In this document: positions 7,971 through 18,268 of the stretch, piece after piece
Layout: every line of letters starts with the position of its first letter
Numbering within the stretch: position 1 is the stretch's first letter
Source of the DNA: Porphyromonadaceae bacterium UBA7332
GTDB taxonomy: Bacteria; Bacteroidota; Bacteroidia; Bacteroidales; UBA7332
DNA: 64,000 nt
Assembly: GCA_002471225.1 (NCBI GenBank)
Contig: DKPO01000012.1
Location: forward strand, 9,112 to 73,111
Reading direction: 5' to 3'
The notes under the pieces: generated by a model
What the model was told of the DNA's origin: nothing
The model's input: the letters and a program-made list of their open reading frames with translations, nothing else
The model's database searches: none
Made by a program: the position numbers and the translations under genes

Positions 7971-10049
7971 TCAATTCCCTTTATTATGAGAATAATTCTT
8001 CTTATCTAATTGTACATCTAAAACCTCACTAACGAAAGAAAGTGTATGATAGATTTTCTCTTTATAATCAAATATTACCAAGTCATCATCTCTTCTGATC
8101 TTCTTCTGATCATACAGCAATATCGGATTATCTCCCTTTGTCCGCATTTGCAATTTTGCAATCAGTTTATATGAATGCGAAGGATTGATAGATTGATTAT
8201 CATTACCGGGTAAAGCCAGAATAGCCGGATAATTTACATTACTCTTCAATTTATGGTAAGGAGACATGTCCAGCACACTAAACAGTTCTTCTTTCGTTTT
8301 ATAAGTATATAGCTGCTGATCATTATTGCCCATTTTATCCAGCGAAGTATGATGAAGCATATCAAATATACCGTCTGACAATAAGACTGCCTTACATACA
8401 GATGGATTTTTATTTACGATATTCATTATCGCAGTACCTCCGTATTCATATCCGGATAAGCATAAATATTTATTGGATGTATATTTGTTGGCGATCAGAT
8501 ACTCAATCGTTTCCATAATTCCGTCTTGATTATTTTCAAGCTTAATATCTTTTGAATAATCCTTACTACTCCGCTGCACAAAAATATAACCCTGCTCCAT
8601 GTATAATATGCGCGAGAAAAAGAATGAATTCACTGCTTCACGAGTAGAGTTCGGATAGGAAAACAAAATAGTCGGATTCTTTCCGTTCAGATCCAAATCC
8701 TTTTTATAACTGATAACAACATCTATTTCTTTACCTGAACTGGTTGTTATGGTTATATGTTCAGACTTAAAATCACTATGATCATAGGGCATATAGGCCG
8801 ATTCTAACAAAAAGTTACGTGTTGATGGATCGGACATATGCGACTTCATCAACGTTTGTGACTGAAACAACGTTTCTTCTATATACAATAAGGTTGTATC
8901 TTTCGGATTATTTACAAAGGACTGAATTCCGTGTTTCAACACCTTAATTGGCTTCTTAATCGAATCATTGACATTGATAAGCAACACTTTATTCTCTTTC
9001 AGATTATTATAAGACACTATAACATGATCCTTTATCTGATTGAAGCCTGATAGAATATGTTCTGAATCCTCTGATAAGACATGAAACTTCTTATTCTCCA
9101 TATGGTAAGACAATACTCTGTCCTGACTCATATCGTCGTGAATGATATAAAATAAATGATTATCATCACTGCCACACAGCCGATAATTTAGTGCTTTTTC
9201 CCGTTCTAAATTCAAGACCGGATTTGATGTAAATGATTTATTTAAATCAAACATTTCTACCATCAATTTATCATTATCATGATATGCGGACAAATACAAG
9301 AAACCTTTATCTTGATTCAATGATAAGTCTATCGGATCAGATAAGTGTTTAAAATCATTTTCGAATAATACAGTTTTGGATTGAGACTTCAGATTATAGC
9401 TATAAACTCTGTTGCCGAAGTTGTTTGTATTAAAACCATCTTCAATATAGATTAACTGATCACCATAAAGAAAAGGTAAAGAAAGAGTCACATCCGGAAT
9501 CTCCGCAACGATTTCCCCCGAATTTTCTAAATCGAAAACCATCAGACTGTTCTGATAATCATTATTAATATTCACAACAGCTAAGGTCTTGGCATCAGAA
9601 GAAAGACATAATTTCAATCGATTTAAAGATCGCAGCGAATTACCAAGATCTGCACGTAGTTGAATTTTATGACTATCCAGATTATATGTAAAAAGACAGG
9701 TCTTATTCTTATAAATGTTTGTTTTCAGATAATAAAATTCTCTTCCCTGAATACCCACGGGTATAAAATTAGACATTTCTCCTAAAGATGAAATCCTGTC
9801 TTTCAGGAAATCATTGTCAAGTCTGGAAAAAAAGGTTCCTGTTAAGTTACTCTGTGCCTCCAGCCATTCTTTCCTTTTTTCATTTTTTGCCACATTAATC
9901 TCAAGCCACCTATAGTCATCTTTAATAACTTCCCCGAATAAACTATCTGTAGCTGTATTATTTTCGGCATAAGGATAATTCAATCCCGGATTTATACATG
10001 ATCCTAAAAAATAGCTCAAAAACATTATGCATAAAGTGAGCTTAATCAT
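7971..10049 (-). CDS. S9A prolyl-oligopeptidase homologue, probably catalytically dead, lipoprotein
   Basis: 692 aa with lipobox LGSC near residue 18. The N-terminus matches the family start (YPYAENN... DDYRWLEINVAKNEKRKEWLEAQSN), the middle is a beta-propeller-like repeat region, and the C-terminal third is an alpha/beta hydrolase. The nucleophile elbow GGSNGG of active prolyl oligopeptidases is GYEYGG here, placing Glu535 where Ser should be. The catalytic Asp loop (HDDRVVPLHS in the family) reads NDNQSINPSHS (about 616-626). No His is found where the family has GHGAG (the region reads KKIRRDDD). All three triad positions thus appear lost while the frame is intact, suggesting a retained binding or structural role. 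The gene has its own promoter at 10121-10090. Confidence 0.8.
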   Translation of the reverse strand: MIKLTLCIMFLSYFLGSCINPGLNYPYAENNTATDSLFGEVIKDDYRWLEINVAKNEKRKEWLEAQSNLTGTFFSRLDNDFLKDRISSLGEMSNFIPVGIQGREFYYLKTNIYKNKTCLFTYNLDSHKIQLRADLGNSLRSLNRLKLCLSSDAKTLAVVNINNDYQNSLMVFDLENSGEIVAEIPDVTLSLPFLYGDQLIYIEDGFNTNNFGNRVYSYNLKSQSKTVLFENDFKHLSDPIDLSLNQDKGFLYLSAYHDNDKLMVEMFDLNKSFTSNPVLNLEREKALNYRLCGSDDNHLFYIIHDDMSQDRVLSYHMENKKFHVLSEDSEHILSGFNQIKDHVIVSYNNLKENKVLLINVNDSIKKPIKVLKHGIQSFVNNPKDTTLLYIEETLFQSQTLMKSHMSDPSTRNFLLESAYMPYDHSDFKSEHITITTSSGKEIDVVISYKKDLDLNGKNPTILFSYPNSTREAVNSFFFSRILYMEQGYIFVQRSSKDYSKDIKLENNQDGIMETIEYLIANKYTSNKYLCLSGYEYGGTAIMNIVNKNPSVCKAVLLSDGIFDMLHHTSLDKMGNNDQQLYTYKTKEELFSVLDMSPYHKLKSNVNYPAILALPGNDNQSINPSHSYKLIAKLQMRTKGDNPILLYDQKKIRRDDDLVIFDYKEKIYHTLSFVSEVLDVQLDKKNYSHNKGN

Positions 10050-10089
10050 CGATTCTTAAATATTATATTTTTAATACTAACTTTTATTA

Positions 10090-10121
10090 CAAAGATAAGT
10101 ATTATTCCTATATATTACAAA
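10090..10121 (-). promoter_or_regulatory. Promoter of S9 homologue gene
   Basis: TTTG (10121-10118), 20-bp spacer, TATCTTTG (10097-10090) on the minus strand; start codon at 10049. Confidence 0.75.
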
Positions 10122-10212
10122 TCTATAATTATACATATATAATCATACATATCAAAGATTTAAACCGACCTGAATAGAACTATGTTGCAGATATTATGGA
10201 ATCCCTTTTTTA

Positions 10213-10440
10213 TTATTCATAAACTTGATTCACACTATTTAAATAACATTTCGTTACGACATATTTTCGATGCGAACACTCGAAATAATCCAACTCTACC
10301 CATTTCAGATGTTCTATATTCCCCCTTTCCAATGAGGCTTCCAGCAAAATGTAAGGTGTTTCTTCAGATTCTGTTTCTTTATCGCAGAGATTTAATAAGC
10401 CAAGAATCATCAATAACTGAAGGATTAAATTGAAAATCAT
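10213..10440 (-). CDS. Possible small secreted protein (weak)
   Basis: 75-codon frame opening with a hydrophobic stretch (MIFNLILQLLMILGLLNLCDKE) that resembles a signal peptide with a poor lipobox, followed by a charged body with two more Cys. It lies between the subtilisin gene and the promoter of the S9 gene. An overlapping plus-strand frame also exists, and nothing in the sequence matches a family known to me. It may be non-coding. If it is not real, 10122-10621 holds nothing I can identify. Confidence 0.3.
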   Translation of the reverse strand: MIFNLILQLLMILGLLNLCDKETESEETPYILLEASLERGNIEHLKWVELDYFECSHRKYVVTKCYLNSVNQVYE

Positions 10441-10621
10441 AGATCACTAAGTAATTATTATTATTTGCACTATTTATAACTAAAAGGAATAACTATACAT
10501 TTTGTTTATCTCTGCTTTCATCATATATAGTTTTTTAAAGATCATCAGATTTCCCGACAAAGCCTTCATAATACACAAAACACTAACGAACAAATACATA
10601 GAAACAAATAAAAGCTTTCAT

Positions 10622-12016
10622 CTATAATTCTGAATTATTATTCATTCCTATTTTATAAGCTTTTTCCATATTTGGAATCCCATAACCAAAAGAACTATCC
10701 GGATGCTCTATCTGATTGGATGCCGCTTGAACCAACTCCATGATTTCTTCATTTGTTTTATCCGGCAATGCTTCCCATAAACAAGCAATTAATCCGGCAA
10801 TGACAGGTGTAGCAAATGAAGTACCATCCTCACGACAATAAAAACCATTCGGATAGATAGTTACAGGTGCTGTACCCAAACTTACTACATTCGGTTTGAT
10901 AGACAACGCATTCACAAATCCGTACGAAGAGAAGACACTGATATTTTTTTCTTTATCTATACTCCCGACAGTAAATGCCTTTTGCGCATCGGCAGGAAAA
11001 CCTAATCCACCCCAGTCAGTTTCTCTTTCATTACCTGCACTCAAGACAACGATCATTCCTTTCTCAAAAGCCATATTGGCTACTTGCGTACTTATAGCGC
11101 TGTTCTGTCCGATATCATCCTGGCTGTATATATTAAAATCCTGATCGAAATTCTGATAACCTAATGAAGAAGAGATAATATCGACTCCGCAACTATCGGC
11201 ATATTCAACCGCATTGATCCAGAAATCTTCTTCTACCGGCAATTCATAAGACAATGCTTCACTACGCAACAAAATATAGTCGGCATAGGGGGCTGTCCCG
11301 ATAAAGCTACCTGACAGATTCGCCAGCATAGTCGAGAGTACTTGTGTTCCATGCTTCTCTCTGCCGTATCCTTCCTCCCGGGGATAGCCAAAATCTTTAA
11401 CTTCTCTGATCCGTGCCTGATCGAATTCTGTCAATTCATTTACTCCTTTAAATCCCGCATCAATTACGGCTATTAACCTCCCGCTTCCTAAATATCCCAT
11501 CTGATGCAAGCGTTCTCCTTTATGCAGGTGAATCTGATCATAGGACTTGCCATAATTCTTACGGTTAAATAATCCATTGTCTTTGCTTTGCTTTCTTGAG
11601 TAAAAAGTATCGGAAATAAACTCAGCTCCCTTTCCACAACGCTTTATTCCTTTGGTGGAACCCAGATAAGTTATTTTTTTAATAAAGGGTTCTTCGTGTA
11701 TCCGATCAACAGATTGCTGACTTGCTACCATAACGCAACTGTTTCGCCATTTGCTTTTACTAATTACTTTTCCATTACGGCTAAGCATATTCAGATATTG
11801 ATTCGATAATGGCAAATCCTGGTCTGTCACTTCAATCTTATATTTCGCTCTTCTCTGGATTGCTCTTTCTGATAAAAAAAGAGAGGGATTTTCTATCAAT
11901 CGGGTATTTTCATTCTTATCTGCGAACTCTATACGATAGAAATTCTCAGCTAAACATTCTTTTATCGAACAGAGATTCAAAAAAAGAAACAGTATTAGAA
12001 TATTATATTTTTCCAT
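10622..12016 (-). CDS. Subtilisin-like serine peptidase (S8), secreted
   Basis: 464 aa. Signal peptide (about 1-23), propeptide-like region (about 25-120, with NPSLFLSERAIQRRAKY), then the S8 catalytic domain with Asp186 (LIAVIDAGFKG), His222 (KHGTQVLSTM), oxyanion Asn329 (VLSAGNE) and Ser400 (DGTSFATPVIAGL). All catalytic residues are present, so it should be active. No C-terminal sorting domain is seen. The -7 box TACTTTTG at 12062-12055 lies about 40 bp before the ATG. Probable role: processing or degradation of extracellular protein; substrate unknown. Confidence 0.9.
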   Translation of the reverse strand: MEKYNILILFLFLNLCSIKECLAENFYRIEFADKNENTRLIENPSLFLSERAIQRRAKYKIEVTDQDLPLSNQYLNMLSRNGKVISKSKWRNSCVMVASQQSVDRIHEEPFIKKITYLGSTKGIKRCGKGAEFISDTFYSRKQSKDNGLFNRKNYGKSYDQIHLHKGERLHQMGYLGSGRLIAVIDAGFKGVNELTEFDQARIREVKDFGYPREEGYGREKHGTQVLSTMLANLSGSFIGTAPYADYILLRSEALSYELPVEEDFWINAVEYADSCGVDIISSSLGYQNFDQDFNIYSQDDIGQNSAISTQVANMAFEKGMIVVLSAGNERETDWGGLGFPADAQKAFTVGSIDKEKNISVFSSYGFVNALSIKPNVVSLGTAPVTIYPNGFYCREDGTSFATPVIAGLIACLWEALPDKTNEEIMELVQAASNQIEHPDSSFGYGIPNMEKAYKIGMNNNSEL

Positions 12017-12197
12017 GTATTCCGGGTTATTCTAAAGGTTTAAACAAATGTAAACAAAAGTATTTAAAAGCATTAATCTTTTCATATTTATTACAATCTT
12101 AAAAACAACTTCTATTCTCAAGATTCTTTAAACCCAAAACTTTCAAGTTCTTATTTTGTTAAGCATATACTAACCTCTAACTATAGAATGATTAATT

Positions 12198-13088
12198 ATG
12201 AAAACGAAAGTCTTAACACTGTTCAGTGTAATTCTTATGGCTGCTATGTTTTTCTCTTGTAGCAGTGATGATGATGACAACATTAAACCTGTTAATGTTC
12301 CATCAGCGGTAATGAGTGCTTTTAACCAGGCATACCCTAACACTACACCGAAATGGAGTGAAAATGATACGTATTATGTTGCAGAATTTGGTAATGATAA
12401 CAATGAAGTAGATGTGTGGTTTACGGCTGACGGTACAATTATGCTGACTGTAAAAGAAATCAGTACAGCTCAGCTTCCTCAAGCTATCAAAACATCTATA
12501 GCAGCAACCAAATACGCTACATGGACTTATGATGATGTAAAATTTATTCAACGTAAAGGCTTTGATGATTTATATAAAGTAGAAATGGATGATCCTAAAT
12601 CGGAAAGTGATGTTACTTTATATTATACAAAAGACGGTATTTTAGTCAGAGAAGTTCCTGATATAGACAACTCTCCTATTATTCCTGCTGTAGTTCCACA
12701 GACTATCATTGATCAACTTGATCAATACTTCCCTGATAAAGTGTATAAAATATTAGATTTCGATTATGAAGCTTCTACAAAAACTTACGAAGTGGATATA
12801 ATTGAGTACAATATTCCGATTGAAGTAGTTTTCAATAATTCTCAGGTCTTAGTTTACTGGCAATGGGAAACAACTTTAGCTAAAGTTACTGATGTTGTTA
12901 AAAACGCATATCTGAACCTTGGATATACAGTAAATCAAATTGATGATATCTACTTCAGAGAAACACCTAATGCTTCACCAAGAGAAAATGTAACTACTTA
13001 TATTTTCGAGATTGAAGTAAATAATATTGACAGACAAATCATTATTAACGAGAACGGAACGGTTCTTTCTGATAATATTATAAAATAA
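12198..13088 (+). CDS. PepSY-like (DUF2874-type) lipoprotein
   Basis: 296 aa. Lipobox FFSC at about residue 21, then SSDDDDN. The mature part contains repeated PepSY-like units: VPSAVMSAFNQAYPNTTPKWSENDTYYVAEF... VWFTADGTIML, a second unit around 95-150, and a third with VPQTIIDQLDQYFPDKVYKILDFDYE. These periplasmic or surface domains are common in Bacteroidota, and their biochemical role is not established. It is monocistronic: a terminator shared with mnmA follows. Confidence 0.75.
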   Translation: MKTKVLTLFSVILMAAMFFSCSSDDDDNIKPVNVPSAVMSAFNQAYPNTTPKWSENDTYYVAEFGNDNNEVDVWFTADGTIMLTVKEISTAQLPQAIKTSIAATKYATWTYDDVKFIQRKGFDDLYKVEMDDPKSESDVTLYYTKDGILVREVPDIDNSPIIPAVVPQTIIDQLDQYFPDKVYKILDFDYEASTKTYEVDIIEYNIPIEVVFNNSQVLVYWQWETTLAKVTDVVKNAYLNLGYTVNQIDDIYFRETPNASPRENVTTYIFEIEVNNIDRQIIINENGTVLSDNIIK

Positions 13089-13113
13089 TTTCCTCTGTCT
13101 TTGAATATCAGCA

Positions 13114-13146
13114 AAAGAGGTCGTCCGATTAAGAACGACCTCTTTT
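13114..13146. terminator. Bidirectional terminator between convergent genes
   Basis: AGAGGTCGT (13116-13124) pairs with ACGACCTCT (13134-13142), A-rich left flank and TTTTTT right flank; serves the PepSY-like gene and, on the minus strand, mnmA. Confidence 0.85.
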
Positions 13147-14232
13147 TTATTTTCTTTTATGACTTATCAAACCTCCGCCTACTACTCGGTTTTCAATATA
13201 CATGACAGCCGATTGACCCGGAGTGATACCTGTTGCCAGATCATGATCAAAGCAGATAAAGATTCTGTCATCTTCAATCTTCTCCACCCTGCATGGGATT
13301 AACTGACTACGATAACGTATCCTGATCATCAGATGCTGCGATTCAAGATCTTTATAACTTGGAATATTGCAATGTTCGATAATCAGGTTATGCGCTATCA
13401 GATCGTCTTTTTCACCGAGAATAATCGTATTCTTCACCGGATTGATTTTTAGAACGAAAGCCGGATAACCTAATGCGATATTCAGACCTTTTCTTTGTCC
13501 GACTGTATAGTAAGGAAATCCCTTATGCAAACCTAGTTTTTTCCCTTGCTTGTTTACGAAATTTCCCGGTCCTGCTAACTGATCGATTTCAGGCAGTTGT
13601 TCCTTCAGAAATTCCCGATAGTCTGTCTCTACAAAACAGATCTCCATGCTTTCAGATTTCTGAGATTTCTCAACAAAGCCACGACTGAACACATAGTCAC
13701 GCACCTCCTTTTTTGTCATTCCGCCTAACGGAAAAAGAGTACGTTTTAATTCCTTCTGTCCTAATCGCCACAAAAAGTAAGACTGATCTTTCGTTGAATC
13801 TATCCCTTGTTCGATATAATATATACCCTCTTTATCTACAATCTGAGCATAATGCCCCGTAGCAATATAGTCACAGCAAAGCTCATCGGCTAATGCCTGT
13901 AAGTATTTCCATTTAAAGAAGATGTTACACATAACACATGGATTCGGTGTCCGACCTTTCATATATTCATCAATAAAGTCTTTCACAACCACATCCTTAA
14001 ATTCACCCCGCACATCCAGTACGTGATGCGGAAATCCCAGTTTATCTGCCAGCTCTTTTGCTTCAATCACATAGTCGGGTTGCTCCTGACCATAAATGGC
14101 AAATTTAGAAGGTGCATCCCACATACGCATTGTAACACCTATCAAATCATAACCCTGCTCCTGAAGCATCATACATACGGCAGAACTGTCTATTCCACCG
14201 CTCATTCCTACTAAAACTTTTTTCTTTTCCAT
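13147..14232 (-). CDS. mnmA: tRNA-specific 2-thiouridylase MnmA
   Basis: 361 aa from the ATG at 14232 (MEKKKVLVGMSGG); five extra upstream residues are possible. PP-loop ATPase motif SGGIDSS at 11-17, catalytic Cys99 (TPNPCVMCN) and partner Cys199 (MEICFVE), then the central and C-terminal beta-barrel domains (HKGFPYYTVGQRKGLNIAL... VARIRYR-like region). It thiolates U34 of tRNA-Lys, Glu and Gln in the cytoplasm, receiving sulfur by persulfide relay. It lies 35 bp downstream of mfd on the same strand and is probably co-transcribed. Confidence 0.96.
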   Translation of the reverse strand: MEKKKVLVGMSGGIDSSAVCMMLQEQGYDLIGVTMRMWDAPSKFAIYGQEQPDYVIEAKELADKLGFPHHVLDVRGEFKDVVVKDFIDEYMKGRTPNPCVMCNIFFKWKYLQALADELCCDYIATGHYAQIVDKEGIYYIEQGIDSTKDQSYFLWRLGQKELKRTLFPLGGMTKKEVRDYVFSRGFVEKSQKSESMEICFVETDYREFLKEQLPEIDQLAGPGNFVNKQGKKLGLHKGFPYYTVGQRKGLNIALGYPAFVLKINPVKNTIILGEKDDLIAHNLIIEHCNIPSYKDLESQHLMIRIRYRSQLIPCRVEKIEDDRIFICFDHDLATGITPGQSAVMYIENRVVGGGLISHKRK

Positions 14233-14267
14233 CTTTCGCTTTTGCAAATTGAAGGTTTGCTTTTAGA

Positions 14268-17200
14268 TTAATCTTCCATCTCTTCCATCGAGATGACAAT
14301 CGTGTTTAATATATCTACCGCACGTTCCACACTGGTCACATGGGATATAGTCATACTGCGCTTTCCTTTATTCTCTTTCAGCTGGCAATACTTCGGATTA
14401 TTAGCCATATAACCCAACACTCCTCCGAACGCAGCTGACTGATAATAGATCGAGTCCAGATTGGAGACAAAATGAATAATCATTTTTCCGTTTTTCAGAA
14501 TAATTTTCTCCATCCCGAGGCGTTTAGCGAGACGTCTCAAACGCACAACGCGTATCAACTCCTTACCACTTTGAGGGATTTTTCCGAAACGGTCTTCCAA
14601 CTGGCGTACAAAGATATCAATATCCCGCTCATTTTCCATATTATCCAAATCCCGGTACAGTGATATACGTTCCGTATCACTTGGGATATAATCACTCGGA
14701 AACAATAATTCTAAGTCAGATTCAACGACACAATCATTGACATAATTCAGATTGGTATCATTATCCGACTCTTCATCTTCATACAAGTCATTAAACTCCT
14801 CCACGCGCAATTCATGTACAGCTTCTTTCAGAATTTTCTGATACGTCTCATACCCTAAATCTGCAATAAAGCCGCTTTGCTCGGCACCTAACATATTTCC
14901 GGCACCCCGGATGTCCAGATCCTGCATCGCAATATGAATACCGCTTCCCAAATCCGAAAAATTCTCAATCGCCTGCAATCGTCTGCGTGACTCCTGTGAC
15001 AATTGATGAAGTGGCGGAGCTATGAGGTAACAGAATGCTTTACGGTTACTTCGTCCGACACGTCCGCGCATTTGGTGCAAGTCGCTCAAACCAAAGTTCT
15101 GTGCATTATTAATAATAATCGTATTGGCATTCGGTATATCAATTCCGGATTCTATAATGGTCGTAGCAATCAGCACATCAAACTCATAGTTCTGAAAATC
15201 AATAATTACCTGTTCCAACTCTTCAGGTTTCATCTGACCATGTCCGATACCTACCCGTGCATCCGGCACAATATTATTGATCGTCTCTTTCAATTCATAA
15301 AGTGTCTGCACCCGATTATTAATAATGAACACCTGCCCGTTACGACTTAATTCAAAATTCACGGCTTCACGAATAATCTCTTCATTAAACGTATGCAACT
15401 CCGTGCGAATCGGATAACGGTTTGGCGGCGGTGTTTGTATCACTGACAAATCTCTGGCACCTAAAAGCGAGAACTGAAGTGTTCGCGGGATAGGCGTTGC
15501 AGTCATAGTCAATGTATCTATATTGGTTCGAATCTGTTTAAGCTTTTCTTTAATCGCAACACCAAATTTTTGCTCTTCGTCGATAATCAGCAGCCCCAGA
15601 TCTTTAAATTCTACATCCTTACCCACCAGACGATGGGTACCCACGATAATTTCAGGAGTTCCTTCTTTCAGCTCCTGAAGAATCCGTTTCACATCTTTCG
15701 CCTTGCGTGCACGACTCAGGTATTCTACTTTTACCGGAAAATCCTTCAATCGCTCACTAAAGGTTTTATAATGCTGATAAGCAAGAACCGTAGTCGGCAC
15801 CATAATTGCCACCTGTTTACCGTCAGTCGCAGCTTTAAAAGCCGCACGGATAGCAACTTCTGTCTTACCAAATCCCACGTCTCCACAAATCAGGCGATCC
15901 ATCGGACGATCACTTTCCATATCTTTTTTCACCTCAGCCGTACTTTTCAACTGATCCGGTGTATCTTCATAAATAAAAGAAGCTTCCAGCTCCTGTTGTA
16001 AATAACTGTCCGGAGAATAACTGTATCCTTTCTCCTGTTTTCGCTGTGCGTAAAGTTTGATCAGATCGCGGGCAATATCTTTTACTTTACTCTTCGTCTT
16101 ATCTTTCATCTTCTCCCAGGCACCCGTACCCAGTTTATTGACTCTCGGAGGTTCTCCCTCTTTCCCTCTGTATTTAGATAGCTTATGTAAAGCATGAATA
16201 CTGACAAACAGAATATCGTCATTCAGATAAATAAGCTTAATCATTTCCTGCATACGTCCGTTTTGCTCCTGACGAACCAATCCACCGAACTTCCCGACCC
16301 CATGATCGATATGCACCACATAATCACCCAGTTCAAACTGCATTAACTCTTTCAGCGATAAAGCTAATTTCCCGTTTTTAGCTTTATCACTTTTCAGGTT
16401 GTATTTATGGAAACGATCAAATATCTGGTGATCGGTAAAGAAACATACTTTCAGTTTTTTATCTACAAACCCCTCATGCAAAGTATGTTCTATAGTTTGA
16501 AAAGCCAGCGCTTGCCCTTTTTCTTTAAAAATCGCCTGCAAACGTTCCCCCTGTTTCGGGCTCTCCGTAAGCAGATAGATCTGAAATCCCTGATTGATGG
16601 CATCCGAGAAGGCACGCATCACCAAATCGAAGTTTTTATGAAATACGGGTTGCGGCGAGGTTTCCAATAAAATCTTAGCCGTCTTATCATGCGCAAAGCT
16701 ATGTGTTCCGAATTCGATACGACGAAAGCTTAGCAGCTCTTTGCGAAAAACTTTCGGATCTACAATTTTATGTACGACTCCTTTATCATAGTCTTCCGAC
16801 TGCAATGCCTGTTCCGACAGTCCGTCCTCACAAATCGCATTCACTTTATCTGCTATATAAGCCAGATTCTTTATCGCCAGACAAGACTCCGATGGAATAA
16901 ATTCAAGAAAAGAGATTCCACCTCCTTCTTTCTGATTCAAGTTGGAGACTACAGATATCTGATCCACTTTTTCACGTGAAAGCTGACTCTCTATATCGAA
17001 AGTACGGATACTCTCAATCTCTTCACCGAAGAAATCAATCCGGTAAGGATATTCGTGCGAAAAAGAGAAAACATCCAGAATACTTCCTCTGACTGCATAT
17101 TGTCCCGGTTCGTACACATAATCGACACGTTCAAAACCATATTCATATAACGTATCGGCAACGAACGTACTTTCTATGTGTTCACCCGTTTTTATCCGTA

Positions 17201-17630
17201 TCGTATTTCCCTGAAGCATTTGTTGCGAAACTACCTTTTCAGCCAAAGCTTCGGGATAAGTAACAATAAACAGATTTTCATCTTTTGACTGAATACGACT
17301 CATCACATCCGTTCTTAAGATCGCATTCGCAGGGTCCAACTGTGCATACTTAATGGCACGTTTATAGGAAGATGGGAAAAACAGCAAATCACTCTCTCCG
17401 ATCAATTGTTGTAAATCATGATAAAGATAGCCCGCTTCTTCCTCATCATTTAAGATGAAAAGGACCGGCGATTTATATGATTTGTACATCGAAGCAAAGT
17501 AAAAAGCGGCTGAAGAGCCATTCAACCCTTCTAAATAAAAGTTCTCATTTCGCTTTTCTGTCAAAATTTTTCCGACTTGCGAAAAAGTTTCATTTTTTTT
17601 ATATCGTTCAAATAATTCTCCGATTGTCAT
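14268..17630 (-). CDS. mfd: Transcription-repair coupling factor Mfd
   Basis: 1120 aa, near the usual length. N-terminal UvrB-homology region, RNA-polymerase-interacting CarD-like domain (about 435-500, LGDYVVHIDHGVGKFGG), SF2 translocase with Walker A GDVGFGKTE (about 582-590), DEEQ box (about 681), TATPIPRTL and the QMRGRVGR motif VI, then the TRCF C-terminal domain. Mfd removes RNA polymerase stalled at DNA lesions and recruits UvrA. It is followed by mnmA. Confidence 0.97.
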   Translation of the reverse strand: MTIGELFERYKKNETFSQVGKILTEKRNENFYLEGLNGSSAAFYFASMYKSYKSPVLFILNDEEEAGYLYHDLQQLIGESDLLFFPSSYKRAIKYAQLDPANAILRTDVMSRIQSKDENLFIVTYPEALAEKVVSQQMLQGNTIRIKTGEHIESTFVADTLYEYGFERVDYVYEPGQYAVRGSILDVFSFSHEYPYRIDFFGEEIESIRTFDIESQLSREKVDQISVVSNLNQKEGGGISFLEFIPSESCLAIKNLAYIADKVNAICEDGLSEQALQSEDYDKGVVHKIVDPKVFRKELLSFRRIEFGTHSFAHDKTAKILLETSPQPVFHKNFDLVMRAFSDAINQGFQIYLLTESPKQGERLQAIFKEKGQALAFQTIEHTLHEGFVDKKLKVCFFTDHQIFDRFHKYNLKSDKAKNGKLALSLKELMQFELGDYVVHIDHGVGKFGGLVRQEQNGRMQEMIKLIYLNDDILFVSIHALHKLSKYRGKEGEPPRVNKLGTGAWEKMKDKTKSKVKDIARDLIKLYAQRKQEKGYSYSPDSYLQQELEASFIYEDTPDQLKSTAEVKKDMESDRPMDRLICGDVGFGKTEVAIRAAFKAATDGKQVAIMVPTTVLAYQHYKTFSERLKDFPVKVEYLSRARKAKDVKRILQELKEGTPEIIVGTHRLVGKDVEFKDLGLLIIDEEQKFGVAIKEKLKQIRTNIDTLTMTATPIPRTLQFSLLGARDLSVIQTPPPNRYPIRTELHTFNEEIIREAVNFELSRNGQVFIINNRVQTLYELKETINNIVPDARVGIGHGQMKPEELEQVIIDFQNYEFDVLIATTIIESGIDIPNANTIIINNAQNFGLSDLHQMRGRVGRSNRKAFCYLIAPPLHQLSQESRRRLQAIENFSDLGSGIHIAMQDLDIRGAGNMLGAEQSGFIADLGYETYQKILKEAVHELRVEEFNDLYEDEESDNDTNLNYVNDCVVESDLELLFPSDYIPSDTERISLYRDLDNMENERDIDIFVRQLEDRFGKIPQSGKELIRVVRLRRLAKRLGMEKIILKNGKMIIHFVSNLDSIYYQSAAFGGVLGYMANNPKYCQLKENKGKRSMTISHVTSVERAVDILNTIVISMEEMED

Positions 17631-17799
17631 AATTCTTTCTTTTCGGTTTCTACCCTATCCTATAATAACAGCTGAGTATGAAACATTTACTCTCCCAAAC
17701 TGTTAAAAAGTAATATTTCAAGCCCTTCTTTACGTAGTTGCAAAAGTACGCTTTTATATCCGAAACGGAATTTATTTCGAAAAATAAGCATTCATTTTC

Positions 17800-17829
17800 T
17801 TGCAAATTAAAATTAATACATTACCTTTG
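17800..17829 (+). promoter_or_regulatory. Promoter of tRNA-Ser
   Basis: TTG (17800-17802), 19-bp spacer, TACCTTTG (17822-17829), 28 bp upstream of the mature tRNA. Confidence 0.75.
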
Positions 17830-17857
17830 CAATGTGTTTGAGAGAACACTAAGCCAA

Positions 17858-17944
17858 GGAGGGATGGGTGAGTGGCTTAAACCACCAGTTTGCTAAACTG
17901 ACGAGCTGGAAACGGCTCCGGGGGTTCGAATCCCCCTTCCTCCG
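17858..17944 (+). tRNA. tRNA-Ser (anticodon GCT)
   Basis: 87 nt with the long variable arm typical of class II tRNAs (GAGCTGGAAACGGCTC). The acceptor GGAGGGA pairs with TTCCTCC with one G-T wobble. Anticodon GCT at 17892-17894, T arm GGGGGTTCGAATCCCCC, discriminator G at 17944 as expected for serine. CCA is not encoded. Confidence 0.96.
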
Positions 17945-17947
17945 CAA

Positions 17948-17982
17948 AAAGGACTAAGATTTTTTCTTAGTCCTTTTTTTGT
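17948..17982 (+). terminator. Intrinsic terminator of tRNA-Ser
   Basis: AAGGACTAAG (17949-17958) pairs with CTTAGTCCTT (17966-17975), followed by a T run. Confidence 0.9.
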
Positions 17983-18085
17983 TTTCGAATACAACCTTAT
18001 ATATTATTTACGATACGTACATTTCATCCTGATGACCTGAAATGATATATAATAAAGAAAGAGACTGTCTAACAACGTTTGTATG

Positions 18086-18268
18086 TTACAGTATGAACTT
18101 ATAATCTGTAAGTGATCGTTTTGTATTTAGTTTCAAAGCAGTGTGACGGCATAAAATATCGATCAATGGTTTATAATGCTCGCTGTAGGGGAGGATCCGC
18201 GTATCCTCCCGTTTCCCGAAGCCATCGAATAGTAAATTGATTACAGCTTTATGATCCGCATAATGCAT
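18086..18268 (-). pseudogene. 60-codon open frame inside the element, possible transposase remnant
   Basis: Reads MHYADHKAVINLLFDGFG... SLTDYKFIL. No DDE or other catalytic motif is visible. Its position, ending just inside the left inverted repeat, is the only reason to suspect a transposase tail; it may be meaningless. Confidence 0.25.
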
